The position numbers and the translations under genes were made by a program. The notes below the pieces were generated by a model, which had not been told where the DNA came from, did no database searches, and worked only from the letters and a program-made list of their open reading frames with translations. 14,676 bases of DNA, from NCBI GenBank assembly GCA_036720245.1, contig DAIMNI010000057.1, positions 1-14,676 on the forward strand, written 5' to 3'. The stretch is from JAAZMA01 sp036720245. GTDB taxonomy: Bacteria; Bacillota; Clostridia; Tissierellales; Tepidimicrobiaceae. Below are positions 13,946 to 14,676 of this stretch, one piece after another (position 1 is the first letter of the stretch; each line of letters opens with the position of its first letter).

Positions 13946-14632
13946 GTGGGCATGTTAAATAGATTTAAGGATATAATGTCCAGTAATATTAATGCAATGC
14001 TAGACAAAGCAGAAAATCCAGAAAAGATGATAGACCAATATCTAAGGAATTTAAACAAAGATTTAGGCAATGTAAAAGCTGAAACTGCTTCTATAATGGC
14101 AGAGGAAAAAAGGGCTAAAAGGGTATTAGATGAATGTAGAGAAGATATAAGTAAAATGGAAAACTATGCAATGAAAGCCCTAGAAGCAGGAAATGAAAAT
14201 GATGCAAAGAAATTTTTAGAGAGAAAAGTAGGATTAAATGAAAAAGAACAAGAATTGGAAGCAAACTATAATTTAGCAAAAACCAACGCAGAAAAAATGA
14301 GAGAAATGCACGATAAATTAGTTTCAGATATTAGTGAATTAGAATCTAGAAGATCTATGCTAAAGGGAAAAATGGCAGTAGCCAAAACTCAAGATAAAAT
14401 TAATAAAATTGGCTCTTCAGTAGACAGTGCCAATACTTCTGTGTCAGCCTTTGAAAGAATGGAAGACAAAGTAAATAAAGCATTAGACGAAGCCAATGCC
14501 ATGGCAGAATTAAATAAAAGTCCTAAAGATGATATAAAAGATTTAGCAGCCAAATATGATAGTACTACTAATACAGATGTAGAAGTAGAAGACGAATTAG
14601 AAAGACTTAAGGCTAAATTAAAAATCGGGTAG
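13946..14632 (+). CDS. pspA: PspA/IM30 family protein
   Basis: This 228-residue protein is almost entirely alpha-helical and belongs to the PspA/IM30/LiaH family, which oligomerises on the inner face of the membrane to protect damaged bilayers (ESCRT-III-like). The N-terminal amphipathic segment LNRFKDIMSSNINAMLDKAE is followed by NPEKMIDQYLRNLNKDLG, a close match to the family start. Long charged coiled coils run from about residue 30 to 150. FERMEDKVNKALDEANAMAE leads into a more acidic tail (VEDELERLKAKL), and the length is typical. The GTG start is chosen because AGGGAGGG (13931-13938) lies eight bases upstream; the ATG at 13952 is a weaker alternative. It has its own promoter. Its downstream partner, if any, appears to be on the opposite strand. 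Confidence 0.9.
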   Translation: MGMLNRFKDIMSSNINAMLDKAENPEKMIDQYLRNLNKDLGNVKAETASIMAEEKRAKRVLDECREDISKMENYAMKALEAGNENDAKKFLERKVGLNEKEQELEANYNLAKTNAEKMREMHDKLVSDISELESRRSMLKGKMAVAKTQDKINKIGSSVDSANTSVSAFERMEDKVNKALDEANAMAELNKSPKDDIKDLAAKYDSTTNTDVEVEDELERLKAKLKIG

Positions 14633-14634
14633 GA

Positions 14635-14657
14635 GGTAAATAATTATTTTATTTACC
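14635..14657. terminator. Hairpin between convergent genes, possible bidirectional terminator
   Basis: GGTAAATA (14635-14642) is perfectly inverted as TATTTACC (14650-14657) around a 7-base loop. It begins three bases after the pspA stop and overlaps the end of the presumed minus-strand gene. The stem is A+T-rich with no long T-tract, so termination strength is doubtful. Confidence 0.4.
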
Positions 14658-14676
14658 GACCTCCCCCACCACCGCA
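14653..14676 (-). CDS. C-terminal tip of a convergent glycine-rich protein (partial)
   Basis: Read on the minus strand from the right edge, the sequence gives C-G-G-G-G-G-R followed by TAA. A glycine run ending in one basic residue is typical of the C terminus of TPM-domain (YgcG-like) membrane proteins, which are frequent neighbours of pspA genes. Seven codons are too few to establish the family, and other frames are also open for this short length. Confidence 0.35.
   Translation of the reverse strand, partial: CGGGGGR

Overview
The window looks like chromosome of a low-GC Gram-positive anaerobe, most likely an amino-acid-fermenting member of the Clostridia/Tissierellia. The evidence is the strongly A+T-rich codon use, strong AGGAGG-type ribosome binding sites, a lipoprotein signal, S-layer-homology (SLH) and LysM wall-binding modules, and the enzyme set. 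The genus cannot be fixed from sequence alone.

Layout: (1) 1-713 holds the 3' end of a glutamate formimidoyltransferase gene, then a small ModE-like winged-helix regulator, each followed by palindromic repeats. (2) 819-2611 is a secreted 5'-nucleotidase with a C-terminal LysM domain, ending in a strong terminator. (3) 2617-7267 is a complete livKHMGF branched-chain/hydrophobic amino acid ABC transporter behind a perfect-consensus sigma-A promoter. (4) 7263-8204 is a REP-associated tyrosine transposase (RAYT, Y1/HUH) gene between two copies of a long palindrome that are identical over 47 bp. (5) 8218-9177 is a P1-family (DmpA/NylC-like) self-processing peptidase, with a partial, chimeric copy of the palindrome behind it. 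(6) 9250-11200, on the minus strand, is a methyl-accepting chemotaxis protein gene that is broken between its Cache sensor and its second membrane helix. (7) 11387-12235 is an exported SLH plus PrcB_C-like protein whose reading frame runs through its own terminator. (8) 12281-13831 is a MurJ-type lipid II flippase. (9) 13946-14632 is a PspA/IM30 protein, probably convergent with a gene that enters from the right edge.

How the genes fit together: nucleotide hydrolysis outside the cell, amino acid import, peptide hydrolysis and formimino-group handling suit an organism living on peptides, amino acids and possibly purines. MurJ, PspA and the SLH, LysM and Cache proteins are cell-envelope functions.

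The most unusual feature is a family of short palindromes spread between the genes. They share an 11-nt core, GGGAC[T/G/A]GTYCY, but have different self-complementary arms. The copies flanking the RAYT carry the perfectly symmetric core GGGACTGTCCC, which suggests the RAYT is linked to the whole family. No intergenic stretch exceeds 300 bases, and I see no tRNA, rRNA, CRISPR array or recognisable riboswitch.
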